Assembly: GCF_028307215.1 (NCBI RefSeq)
Contig: NZ_JAQMHV010000015.1
Span: 1 to 62,504 of the forward strand
From: Falsirhodobacter sp. 20TX0035
GTDB taxonomy: Bacteria; Pseudomonadota; Alphaproteobacteria; Rhodobacterales; Rhodobacteraceae
Length of the DNA stretch: 62,504 nt
Reading direction: 5' to 3'
The notes below the pieces were generated by a model. It was not told where the DNA came from. It did not search any database and saw only the letters and a program-made list of their open reading frames with translations. The number at the start of each line of letters is the position of its first letter. Position 1 is the stretch's first letter. Below, in pieces: positions 18,177 to 25,506 of the stretch. Both the position numbers and the translations under genes were made by a program.

Positions 18177-19860
18177 CATGAACGACGTCCGCCACGGCCA
18201 GCAAAGCCGGGCGGTGCGTGATGACCAGAACAGTAACGCTGCCCTTCAGCTTTCCGATCGTCTCGGCCAGGGCGAGCTCGTTTTCCCAGTCCAGCGCGCT
18301 CGTCGCCTCATCCAGGATGAGGATGTCCGGATCACGCATCAGCGCACGGGCCAGCGCGATCCGCTGGCGTTCCCCGCCCGAGAGCAGGCCGCCGCGCTCT
18401 CCCACCGGGCTGTCGATTCCATCGGGCAGCGCCGCCACGAAATTCGCCGAGGCGCGTGAGAGGGCCAGCTGCATGGCACCCTCATCCCCCGGGCCGGGCT
18501 CGGCCACGGCCAGCATCAGGTTGGCGCGGATGGTGCCGTCGATCAGATGCGGATCCTGCGTGACATAAGCGGTGCGATCCCGCCACGCGCGCAACTGCCC
18601 GGCCTCCAACGGCTGCCCATCCACCAGAAGCCGCCCCTGATCGGCCTGCAACAAGCCGATCACCAGATCGGCGATCGTGCTTTTCCCCGCACCGGACGGG
18701 CCGGTGATCACCGAGATGCGGTTGGCCGGAATGCGCAGCGTCAGGTCGGTCAGCACGTTTCGCGTGGCCCCCGGGAAGCGCCAGGTGACGCGGTCCAGAC
18801 AAATCTCATGCTGCGGCGCCGGGGCGGGCAGAGTGCCATCCGCCGCCGGATCGCGCCATTCGTCCAGCTGATCCTGAAGCGTGCGGATGTCACGCCAAGC
18901 GGGCAGATCGACCAGCAACTGCTGGACCGACGCTTGCAGACCCAGGAACCGCGGCCCGGCCCGCATGAACAGGATCAGAAGCACGGCGATGCGCGCAAGG
19001 TCCATACCGAGGCCGGACCGTGCCACCCAGATGAACAATGCCGCCCCGGCCACGGCCGACACCTGGAACAGCCCCGACCCGACGCTGGACTGGCGGACAT
19101 ATTGGACCGCATCGATCCGCGTCTGGTGCAGAATGTCCGAGAAGACGCCCTGATACCGCCGCTCCAGGTTCATGCTGCGGGCGACCTTCAGCCCGCCCAC
19201 GAATTCGCTGACGGCATGGCTTTGCCGTTTTCGCTTTTCCTGCAACCGGGTGCCATGACGTCCCGCTGCCTTGCGGAACGGCCGCATCAGCGACAGCGCC
19301 ACAAGCCCGAAACCAAAGGACAGCAGCGTCATGGGAACCGAGACGAGAAGGCTGAGCACCAGATACAGCCCCAGACCGATCGCCCCTTGCAGGATGGTCA
19401 GCAGGTTGAAGGTCGCCATATAAAGACGCTCGATCTCGCCGGTCAGGGCGTGCTCGATCCGCGATCGCGGCAGGCGCACCAGGCTGTCCCAGCGCGCGGC
19501 GGCGATGTCGCGGAACAGCGACAGGCGGAAACGATCGGTGAAGTCGTGGACCAGCTCTGTCAGGTAGATGCCCTTGGAGCGGTTGAAGGCTGCCTGCGCC
19601 GCCGTCAGCAGCACGATGAACACCAGAAGCACCCAAAGAGGGATGGCGTCGGGCACAAAGGCCGGAAGGTTCAGGCGCGCCAGATCCACCACATTTTCGC
19701 CATTGCCGACCAGTTGCAGGATCGGCAGGAACAAGAGGATGGAGATGCCTTCGGTCAGCGTGCCCAGCACCAGAAGCGTGGTGCCGATCGTCAGACGGCG
19801 CCGCTCCATCCGGGCGAGCGCGGTGAAGAACGACGACAGTTCCGTCCGGGAGCCGGTCAT
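18079..19860 (-). CDS. Lasso peptide ABC exporter (D protein)
   Basis: The product is 593 aa. An N-terminal six-span transmembrane domain (~20-300) is fused to one ATPase domain: Walker A GPSGAGKST (~385), signature LSGGERQR (~488) and Walker B ILILDEATSALD (~510). This is the homodimeric type I exporter layout of lasso D proteins, which export the mature peptide and often give self-immunity. Its ATG overlaps the kinase stop (ATGA). It is the last gene of the A-B1-B2-C-K-D operon. On family alone it could be any lipid or peptide exporter; the operon context gives the assignment. Confidence 0.88.
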   Translation of the reverse strand: MTGSRTELSSFFTALARMERRRLTIGTTLLVLGTLTEGISILLFLPILQLVGNGENVVDLARLNLPAFVPDAIPLWVLLVFIVLLTAAQAAFNRSKGIYLTELVHDFTDRFRLSLFRDIAAARWDSLVRLPRSRIEHALTGEIERLYMATFNLLTILQGAIGLGLYLVLSLLVSVPMTLLSFGFGLVALSLMRPFRKAAGRHGTRLQEKRKRQSHAVSEFVGGLKVARSMNLERRYQGVFSDILHQTRIDAVQYVRQSSVGSGLFQVSAVAGAALFIWVARSGLGMDLARIAVLLILFMRAGPRFLGLQASVQQLLVDLPAWRDIRTLQDQLDEWRDPAADGTLPAPAPQHEICLDRVTWRFPGATRNVLTDLTLRIPANRISVITGPSGAGKSTIADLVIGLLQADQGRLLVDGQPLEAGQLRAWRDRTAYVTQDPHLIDGTIRANLMLAVAEPGPGDEGAMQLALSRASANFVAALPDGIDSPVGERGGLLSGGERQRIALARALMRDPDILILDEATSALDWENELALAETIGKLKGSVTVLVITHRPALLAVADVVHVMDDGRIVQSEQPGDGPGQPDGYLSGLRTQGA

Positions 19861-20777
19861 GCGGGAACGCGGGACAGATCGGCCGCGATGGTGTCCGCAA
19901 TCTCATCCGCGCGGTCGAGGCCTTCGGCGATCCCAAGGACCTGTGGCGGATGTGACGCGGCCAGCGCCGCGGCCGCGCGGAAGTGCTGGGCCGCCGCCTG
20001 CCCCTTCAGCAGCGCATCGCCGAACCGCGTGGCGTATGAAAAGCGCAAGAGCGTCGGAAGGGAAAGTGCCGGATCAGGCGGCAGAACGCGCGACGCCTCC
20101 CCCGGTGCCAGCCGCTGCAACGTGTAAAGACGTGCCACCGGAACCGGCTCCTTCGCCAGCATCTCGGGCGGCAGCAGAACGCGGGTCTTGTCGATCAGGT
20201 CGTGGACGTGCCCCCGCAGGGTGGCCCCACCCGGCGCGAAACGGCGCGCCTCGTCCGAGAGCTTGAGCTGGGCGAAGCCCGGCTGGATGCGTCCGGCGGG
20301 ATCGATCGCGACCAGATCGTCGGCCAGAAGCCGGCCGCCGCGCGCGATAAGGGCGGTGGCCGTGGTCGATTTGCCAGTGCCCTTGTCGGCCAGAAACGCC
20401 ACCGCCCCACCTTGGAACAGCACCGCGCTGGCGTGCAGCACGAAATAGCCGCGGCGACGCAGAACCTCGAACAGGATCGGCCCCAGCAGCGGGAAGGCCA
20501 GAAGATCGTCCGACGCCTCCGCCGCCCGGGTGATCCGGATCGCGTCTCCGGCTTGCGACACCCGGAAGTTGCCGACCGCCGGCCAGAACAGGGCGGTCCC
20601 GTCCTCGGCAAATCCGATCTCCGGCACGGCATCGGCGGGCATGGGGGCCGGATCAAGGGTGATCGTCAGGTCCGGCTGCCCCCCGGCCTCGATGGAAGCG
20701 AGTTCGGGAAGGCGCAGGTCGGATCGGATCACCAGACCGTAAGCCATGTACGAAAACGGGGCAGACTGGCTCATCAT
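19857..20777 (-). CDS. HPr kinase-like protein of the lasso peptide operon
   Basis: The product is 306 aa. A P-loop GTGKSTT (~residue 130, within FLADKGTGKSTTATAL) is followed by RLLADDLVAID, the Asp pair of HprK/P-type kinases. HprK itself is ~310 aa with a different N-domain; here ~110 leading residues (PFSYMAYGLVIRSDLRLPEL) match the lasso/RiPP-associated subfamily. Known members phosphorylate the C-terminal Ser of the lasso precursor (paeninodin PadeK, ThcoK). The precursor here also ends in Ser. The start overlaps the cyclase stop and its own stop overlaps the exporter start, so it is firmly part of the operon. Confidence 0.85.
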   Translation of the reverse strand: MMSQSAPFSYMAYGLVIRSDLRLPELASIEAGGQPDLTITLDPAPMPADAVPEIGFAEDGTALFWPAVGNFRVSQAGDAIRITRAAEASDDLLAFPLLGPILFEVLRRRGYFVLHASAVLFQGGAVAFLADKGTGKSTTATALIARGGRLLADDLVAIDPAGRIQPGFAQLKLSDEARRFAPGGATLRGHVHDLIDKTRVLLPPEMLAKEPVPVARLYTLQRLAPGEASRVLPPDPALSLPTLLRFSYATRFGDALLKGQAAAQHFRAAAALAASHPPQVLGIAEGLDRADEIADTIAADLSRVPA

Positions 20778-22594
20778 GACGCCTTGTGTTGAAGAAGGGG
20801 GGCCGCCTCGCGCAGGTCGAACCAGGTGGCCAGCGCCAGCGCGCGGGCGATCCGGAAGGCGGCGCCGGGATCCGGGCTGTCGGACTGCAGAAGGGTGCCA
20901 TCGGCCCGCAGGGTGTCGATGTTCACCCAGCCCTGCAACGGTTGCGGATCCACCAGAAGCCGGCGCAGGTCGGGATCGCGTTGAAGGCGGGCCCAAAAGT
21001 TGGGGAGGAAGTCGATCTTGTCGCGCCGTTGACGGACCTTCTCGGGCAGGACGTCCCGCATCGCCCGCCGCAAAAGGCTGCGCGGCTGGCCTTGGGCAAT
21101 AAGGGCATGGTCGGGTTGGGCGACGCAAAGCTCAACCACGCGGTGATCGTAGAAGGGGTAATGGGGCGTGACCCCGGCGCTGCGGGCGGCCACATCCAGA
21201 ACCTCCAATGCGCCGCTGAGCAGCGGGGCCGTCATCGTGTCCAGATGCGCCCGCACGCCTTCGGGCAGATCCCCGCCCACCGGGGAATGAAGGGCCTGCA
21301 CACGTGCCACAAGGTCCGTGTCGGCCACCAAGGCCGGATCCAGCAGCGCCCGCCATTCCAGACGGTCATGGTGCGGCGCCCGGGACGCACGGCGCGCCAA
21401 GGCCGCCAACAGCCGCGGGCCGCGCGCCGCGACCAGTTGCATCCAGACACTTGTGGGCGAGACGCCGGTGAAACGCGCATGCTGCCATGCCAGTCCCAGC
21501 GCCGGCCCCCAGGCACCGCGACCCGCGATATGCATCAGGCTCCGCAAGCCGCCGTCGATCACTTCATCGCCCCCATGGCCGTCTAGGACGTCGCGATATC
21601 CCATTCGTCTTGACGCGAGGTAAAGATGACGGTTTCCCGGAAGTCCGGGCGCAAAAAGGGGCTGGTCGTTGTCGGTCAACAGGGCCCGCAGGTCCGGGGC
21701 GACATCAGCGGCCGGGATGTTTTCGGGAATGAGCGCGCCTCTGGACTTCGCCAGCACCGCGTCGATATACACGCCCTCGTCCAGCGCGGGATTGTCATAG
21801 CGCAGCGAAAGAGCGGCCCGTTCTTCCCCCGGACCCACCGACAGCAGGGACAGGGTGCTGGAATCCAGTCCACCGCTGAGGAAGGTGGCGATGCTGCGGC
21901 CCGCGCAGGCTTCCCGCGTCGCATGTCGAAGGGCCTCATGCAGCGCCTCGGCCCCGTCGGCCTCGCTCGGGACGATCCGTTCGTGCAGGCTGTACCAGCC
22001 CCGCGTGGTCAGCGTGCCGTTTGCGGAAAGGCGGAGCAGGTGGCCCGGCGGAAGACGGCGGATCTGCGCGTGCGCGGTGCGTTCGTGGCTCGTGTCCTGC
22101 CCGCATAGGAAGTCGGCCATCCACGCCCGGTCGATGTCGGTCGCACCCGACAGGCCAAGCCGCACCAGGCGGATCGTGGAGGCGACGACGATGCGGTCCG
22201 CCTCCACCGCATAGGCCAGCGGTCGGACGCCCATGCGATCCCGCACGGCCCAGGTTTCGCCCGTCCGGGCGTCATGGATGGTGAAGGCAAAGCAGCCGTT
22301 CAGCCGATGCAGCGCACCTTCCTGATGCCGCGCCCACAAGGATAGGACCATCTGCGCCGGATCGGCATCCGTTCCATGCCCTGAATCAGCCCGCAACTGC
22401 GGAATGTCCGTCAGCCCCAGATCGCCGCACAGCGACAGCGGCCCCTGTTGTGCCAGGCATCCCCATTGCAGAAGACGATCACCCGGCGAACGGCTTTCCG
22501 CCGAGTCGGGGCACCCCGCCCGCATCCGCATCGCGGCAGAGGCAAGGCCGAGGATCGGCCGCCCGATCCCGCCCAGAACGGCAAAATGGCTCAT
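20774..22594 (-). CDS. Lasso peptide macrolactam synthetase (C protein, asparagine synthetase-like)
   Basis: The product is 606 aa. An N-terminal glutaminase-like domain (MSHFAVLGGIGRP, later WAVRDRMGVRPLAY) lacks the catalytic Cys at position 2, as in lasso cyclases that do not use glutamine. The ATP-pyrophosphatase signature FLSGGLDSSTLS is near residue 240, and DGHGGDEVIDGG follows. These enzymes adenylate the side-chain carboxylate (here predicted Asp9 of the core) and close the ring on the N-terminal amine. The ATG at 22594 overlaps the B2 stop (ATGA). A longer in-frame reading to 22999 is an antisense-like extension over B2 and is rejected. Confidence 0.92.
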   Translation of the reverse strand: MSHFAVLGGIGRPILGLASAAMRMRAGCPDSAESRSPGDRLLQWGCLAQQGPLSLCGDLGLTDIPQLRADSGHGTDADPAQMVLSLWARHQEGALHRLNGCFAFTIHDARTGETWAVRDRMGVRPLAYAVEADRIVVASTIRLVRLGLSGATDIDRAWMADFLCGQDTSHERTAHAQIRRLPPGHLLRLSANGTLTTRGWYSLHERIVPSEADGAEALHEALRHATREACAGRSIATFLSGGLDSSTLSLLSVGPGEERAALSLRYDNPALDEGVYIDAVLAKSRGALIPENIPAADVAPDLRALLTDNDQPLFAPGLPGNRHLYLASRRMGYRDVLDGHGGDEVIDGGLRSLMHIAGRGAWGPALGLAWQHARFTGVSPTSVWMQLVAARGPRLLAALARRASRAPHHDRLEWRALLDPALVADTDLVARVQALHSPVGGDLPEGVRAHLDTMTAPLLSGALEVLDVAARSAGVTPHYPFYDHRVVELCVAQPDHALIAQGQPRSLLRRAMRDVLPEKVRQRRDKIDFLPNFWARLQRDPDLRRLLVDPQPLQGWVNIDTLRADGTLLQSDSPDPGAAFRIARALALATWFDLREAAPLLQHKAS

Positions 22595-23034
22595 CGCGCC
22601 ACCGACGGGGCGCGCACCGGGTAGTCGTGCAGCATTCGGTGACGTTGATAAAGATCGACGGTTCCGCCAAGCACCACCGTATCGCCCGCCATCAGCCAGG
22701 CATGGGGCGCGATCCGCCCTTGGGCGTCCGCCAGCGGCGGCACCGAGATCCGGACGATCGAATCGAAACCGCGGCGCGCCAGAATCCACTGCCCCGCGGT
22801 CGCCTGCGTCAGGCAGCTGGCCTTGGGCACAGAGCGTGACACCGCGGCAACCGCCCAGGCGATCTCGGCAAGGCGGTGGTTGGGGGCCATCGAATGAACG
22901 GTAAAGGTGCCGATCCGACGCCGCAGCCAGTCGCTCCGGCGCGACGACAGGGCGCAGCGGACGACCGCCACCGTGAACAGGCACTCCAGCAAAAGGCACA
23001 CCTGCCTTGCCGAAATCCGACGCAGGCGGGCCAT
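22591..23034 (-). CDS. Lasso peptide leader peptidase (B2 protein)
   Basis: The product is 147 aa, the usual size of split-type B2 proteins. The transglutaminase-like catalytic residues are visible: Cys74 in PKASCLTQATAGQW and His111 in APHAWL, with an Asp/Glu expected just after. It should cut the precursor after Gln21 to free Gly1 of the core. AAGGGC precedes the ATG, four bases after the B1 stop; its stop overlaps the cyclase start. The N-terminus (~10-30) is hydrophobic. The tandem B1-B2 order is standard for split lasso systems. Confidence 0.9.
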   Translation of the reverse strand: MARLRRISARQVCLLLECLFTVAVVRCALSSRRSDWLRRRIGTFTVHSMAPNHRLAEIAWAVAAVSRSVPKASCLTQATAGQWILARRGFDSIVRISVPPLADAQGRIAPHAWLMAGDTVVLGGTVDLYQRHRMLHDYPVRAPSVAR

Positions 23035-23038
23035 TGCG

Positions 23039-23299
23039 TCAGGCCCTTACAACGAGGCCGTTTTGCGCCATCTCGTCCAGAAGGCGCGAGATGTCGTTCT
23101 CACATTCGGCCTGCGACACCTCGAAGTTCGAGGCGATGGATTGGGCCAATTCGGGAACCGACGTCGGCTCCTTCAGAAGCCCCCAGACTTCTGCCCCGAC
23201 CTCGTCCAAGCCGAAGTACAGGTTGGTTTTGAGGTTCAGAATCGCGAGACCACCGTCCACGTCGCAAGCGACGCAGTCCGGCGAGACAACATAGGACAT
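23039..23299 (-). CDS. Lasso peptide RiPP recognition element (B1 protein, PqqD-like)
   Basis: The product is 86 aa. It has the PqqD-type winged-helix outline: a strand with DGGLAILNLKTNLYFGLDEVGAEVWGLL, then a helix and a basic/acidic C-terminal helix (ENDISRLLDEMAQNGLV). B1 proteins bind the leader peptide, recognising the Tyr-x2-Pro-x-Leu motif present in the precursor at residues 5-10, and deliver it to B2. GGAAGG lies six bases before the ATG. A hairpin with a T-tract (23316-23340) separates it from the precursor gene, which should make the precursor transcript more abundant than the enzymes. Confidence 0.92.
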   Translation of the reverse strand: MSYVVSPDCVACDVDGGLAILNLKTNLYFGLDEVGAEVWGLLKEPTSVPELAQSIASNFEVSQAECENDISRLLDEMAQNGLVVRA

Positions 23300-23315
23300 G
23301 ATGTGCCTTCCGATG

Positions 23316-23340
23316 AAAAAGGGCGGCGTGACCGCCGCCC
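23316..23340 (-). terminator. Attenuator-like hairpin between lasso precursor and B1
   Basis: An 8-bp perfect GC stem (GGGCGGCG/CGCCGCCC) with a four-base loop at 23321-23340 is followed on the minus strand by TTTTT (23320-23316). It lies 10 bases after the precursor stop. Partial termination here would give high precursor and lower enzyme expression, as in other RiPP operons. Confidence 0.8.
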
Positions 23341-23350
23341 ATTCGCGCTT

Positions 23351-23488
23351 TTACGAGAAGGTCAGTTCACCTTTGGGAGTCCCGACGGGGAACGCCTGGT
23401 CCAGCATGGAGCCGTTGGACGAACCTTGGGTCAGGGCTTCGAGGGTGCCGTGAACGCGGAGGGCGGGCGCGGAGTAAGCTTTTTTCAT
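23351..23488 (-). CDS. Lasso peptide precursor (A protein)
   Basis: The product is 45 aa. The leader (1-21) begins MKKAYSAPALRVHG and shows Y5, P8, L10, G14 and the penultimate T20 of the lasso consensus YxxPxLxxxGxxxxxTx. The core (22-45) starts GSSNGSMLD, so Gly1 and Asp9 can form a nine-residue macrolactam ring; the tail is QAFPVGTPKGELTFS. No other acidic residue lies at positions 7-9. The last residue, Ser24, is the expected substrate of the operon's HPr-kinase-like protein. The ribosome site is weak (GGTT). The gene is divergent from exoY. The hand-summed monoisotopic mass of the cyclised core is about 2408.1 Da, or about 2488.1 with one phosphate. The threaded fold and product are inferred, not shown. 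Confidence 0.9.
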   Translation of the reverse strand: MKKAYSAPALRVHGTLEALTQGSSNGSMLDQAFPVGTPKGELTFS

Positions 23489-23539
23489 CGTACACAACCA
23501 TTACTAAGGGACGCTGCGCGGAAATTCGCCAGCACCTGT

Positions 23540-23568
23540 TGATTCAGCGCAGATGACCAAATTGTCAA
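23540..23568 (-). promoter_or_regulatory. Candidate promoter of the lasso operon
   Basis: A perfect TTGACA (-35, 23568-23563) is followed after 17 bases by GAATCA, a poor -10. It lies 52 bases from the precursor ATG. The weak -10 hints at an activator or an alternative sigma factor. Confidence 0.35.
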
Positions 23569-23589
23569 CATGAAATGACAGAGTATAGA
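23562..23589 (+). promoter_or_regulatory. Candidate promoter of the exoY-like gene
   Basis: TTGTCA (23562-23567), 16 bases, then TATAGA (23584-23589), in an AT-rich tract. Its -35 overlaps the -35 of the divergent lasso promoter candidate, so the two promoters may compete or share a regulator. The 5' leader to the ATG at 23734 would be ~135 bases. Confidence 0.45.
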
Positions 23590-23733
23590 AAAGTTAGGTT
23601 AATAAAATGAAAATTCTTTGTTAACTATCTATTAACGTTGAAAACCGCTCCGGTTTCTGACAACCCTCCATCTGACTCCCGTTCATGGGTCAGTATTCAT
23701 GTTGTTTTAACGATTGTTCAGGAGCTTCTCCCC

Positions 23734-24465
23734 ATGCCCCCTGATGGCACCAGTGTCGGTATTGACGGCAAGTTGGCCGTTTCGCTTTCCTCCTCCTCCC
23801 CGAATCTGGGGACGGCTCCCGGAGCCGCCCCGCAACCCCGTTCCACCAAGCCCGTCGGCGGCCTCGCAAAGCGGTCCCTGGACGTGGCGCTTGTGCTGCT
23901 CAGCCTTCCGCTCTTCGGCATCCTGATTCTTGGCCTGATCGCGCTGATCAAGGCAACGGATCGTGGCCCCCTCCTCTACGGTCACCGCCGCGTCGGCTTC
24001 AACGGGACCGAGTTCAAGTGCTGGAAGTTCCGCACCATGGTCGTGAACGGGGACGAGATCCTTGCCCGTCACCTTGAGTCAAACCCGGCGGACCGGCTCC
24101 AGTGGGAGACGGAGCGCAAGCTGTCGAACGATCCACGGGTCACGCGCGTGGGCGCGATCCTCCGCAAGCTGAGCCTGGATGAACTTCCGCAGCTTCTGAA
24201 CGTGCTCTGCGGTCAGATGAGCATCGTCGGCCCCCGTCCCGTCGTCCGGGCCGAGCTCGACAACTATGCCGCCACCGCGCCGCTTTACCTGATCACGCGC
24301 CCGGGCCTGACCGGTCTTTGGCAGGTCAGCGGTCGCAGCGACACCACCTATGCCGAACGTGTCCGGCTGGACCGCCAATACGTCCAGGGCTGGAGCATGC
24401 TGCTGGACATCAAGATCATCCTGCGCACCATCCCGGCGCTGCTCAGCTCGCGCGGCGCGCGCTGA
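23734..24465 (+). CDS. exoY: ExoY-like undecaprenyl-phosphate sugar phosphotransferase
   Basis: The product is 243 aa. One N-terminal membrane span ([20 protein letters not shown], ~45-70) precedes a bacterial sugar transferase domain with [25 protein letters not shown] and MSIVGPRPV, ending [13 protein letters not shown]. This small PglC/ExoY type lacks the extra spans of WbaP. It primes EPS synthesis by moving a sugar-1-phosphate, usually galactose, to undecaprenyl phosphate. I chose the ATG at 23734 because AGGAG lies nine bases upstream; a TTG at 23638 would add 32 non-homologous residues. It is divergent from the lasso operon and convergent with the GH16 gene. Confidence 0.85.
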   Translation: MPPDGTSVGIDGKLAVSLSSSSPNLGTAPGAAPQPRSTKPVGGLAKRSLDVALVLLSLPLFGILILGLIALIKATDRGPLLYGHRRVGFNGTEFKCWKFRTMVVNGDEILARHLESNPADRLQWETERKLSNDPRVTRVGAILRKLSLDELPQLLNVLCGQMSIVGPRPVVRAELDNYAATAPLYLITRPGLTGLWQVSGRSDTTYAERVRLDRQYVQGWSMLLDIKIILRTIPALLSSRGAR

Positions 24466-24472
24466 AGACTTT

Positions 24473-24499
24473 CAGGCGGATGTATCTGACATCCGCCTG
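24473..24499. terminator. Strong hairpin after exoY, likely bidirectional stop
   Basis: An 11-bp perfect stem (CAGGCGGATGT/ACATCCGCCTG) with a five-base loop starts eight bases after the exoY stop, between convergent genes. There is no T-tract, so its efficiency as an intrinsic terminator is uncertain. Confidence 0.55.
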
Positions 24500-24616
24500 C
24501 CTGCATGCCCAAGCGATGAATACGGCGCGACGCCGGAGGAAGAACGTCGGATCTATGCACCGATCACGCTGTTGTGAATGGTGATCACGGATGGATCGTT
24601 GATGCACGTCCCCAGC

Positions 24617-25402
24617 TCAGCACGTGATGGACCCCGCGAACAGGCACGTCTCGCCCAGCGGCGTGTAGGCGATCCAGTCGATCAGATAGTCCAGCTGGCC
24701 GGTCCGCCGTCCCTGTTTGCCCATCCAGTCCGTCAGGGTGGTCGTGCTCCAGAACGACATCATCAGCTTTTGCGGCAGATCCGGCAGGGTCGCGCCGGCC
24801 GGGGTGCGGTGCACCTCCTCGCCATCCACGAACCAGACGATGGCGTCCGGCCCCCATTGGATCGCGACGCGGTGGAAAGCTTCGTCCAGCGGCGGGTCGG
24901 CGGGCGCGTCGTCGCCGTTCATCGCCTTGCCATCGACAAAGGTGTTGAAGGTGATGCGGTCCGTCCGCCGGGTCAGCACTTCGATGTCGATTTCATCATG
25001 CCGCGTGCCCTGCGTGCCCCCCGTATAGGTGAAGATGGAGGCGTTCAGGCCGGACGCGGCCGGCGTGCGGATCTCCGCCTCGATCGTGCCGTAGTGGATG
25101 AGGCCGCGCAACTGAACCTCGCCGCATTCCGAACGCTCGGCTTCCGTGCCCGGAACATGAGCCAGCTTCAGCATCCCGTCCGCCACCGAAACGGCCGACT
25201 TCGCCCAGTAGCAGTCCTGATGCCTGCCGTTCGTCCAGCCGTCGGACACATACCACCGGCGCGTGTTCAGCATGGGCGCCGTGAAGTCATCACGGAAGCC
25301 TTGGGTGATCATGGGCTCGGCCGTCTGCGCAAGCGATGCATTGGCCGGGAGGGATGCGGCGGCGACCGTCATGGCCACCCGGAAAGGGGAAACTTTTAAC
25401 AT
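24617..25402 (-). CDS. exoK: ExoK-like GH16 endo-beta-glycanase, secreted
   Basis: The product is 261 aa. A Sec signal peptide (MTVAAASLPANASLAQ, cleavage near residue 25) precedes a GH16 jelly-roll domain. The active-site motif HDEIDIE (~135-141) carries both catalytic Glu residues, and SFWSTTTLTDWMG near the C-terminus is typical of the ExoK/laminarinase branch. ExoK trims succinoglycan-type EPS outside the cell. The ATG at 25402 is preceded by a weak GGATG; a start at 25465 would add 21 residues before the signal. It is convergent with exoY and divergent from the GT2 at 25507. Confidence 0.85.
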   Translation of the reverse strand: MLKVSPFRVAMTVAAASLPANASLAQTAEPMITQGFRDDFTAPMLNTRRWYVSDGWTNGRHQDCYWAKSAVSVADGMLKLAHVPGTEAERSECGEVQLRGLIHYGTIEAEIRTPAASGLNASIFTYTGGTQGTRHDEIDIEVLTRRTDRITFNTFVDGKAMNGDDAPADPPLDEAFHRVAIQWGPDAIVWFVDGEEVHRTPAGATLPDLPQKLMMSFWSTTTLTDWMGKQGRRTGQLDYLIDWIAYTPLGETCLFAGSITC

Positions 25403-25506
25403 CAAACATCCAAACAAATGAACACCCGACCGGATGTTGCCACGATTTCCACCGGTGGTTATCAAGCCGGCATGCGTTGGGTCAACGGAAAGGCGTCGTG
25501 GAGTCT

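Noticed and set aside
22595-22999. N-terminal extension of the lasso cyclase into the B2 gene
   Set aside because: B2 in another frame is clear and its stop overlaps the cyclase ATG at 22594. The extension has no glutaminase features.
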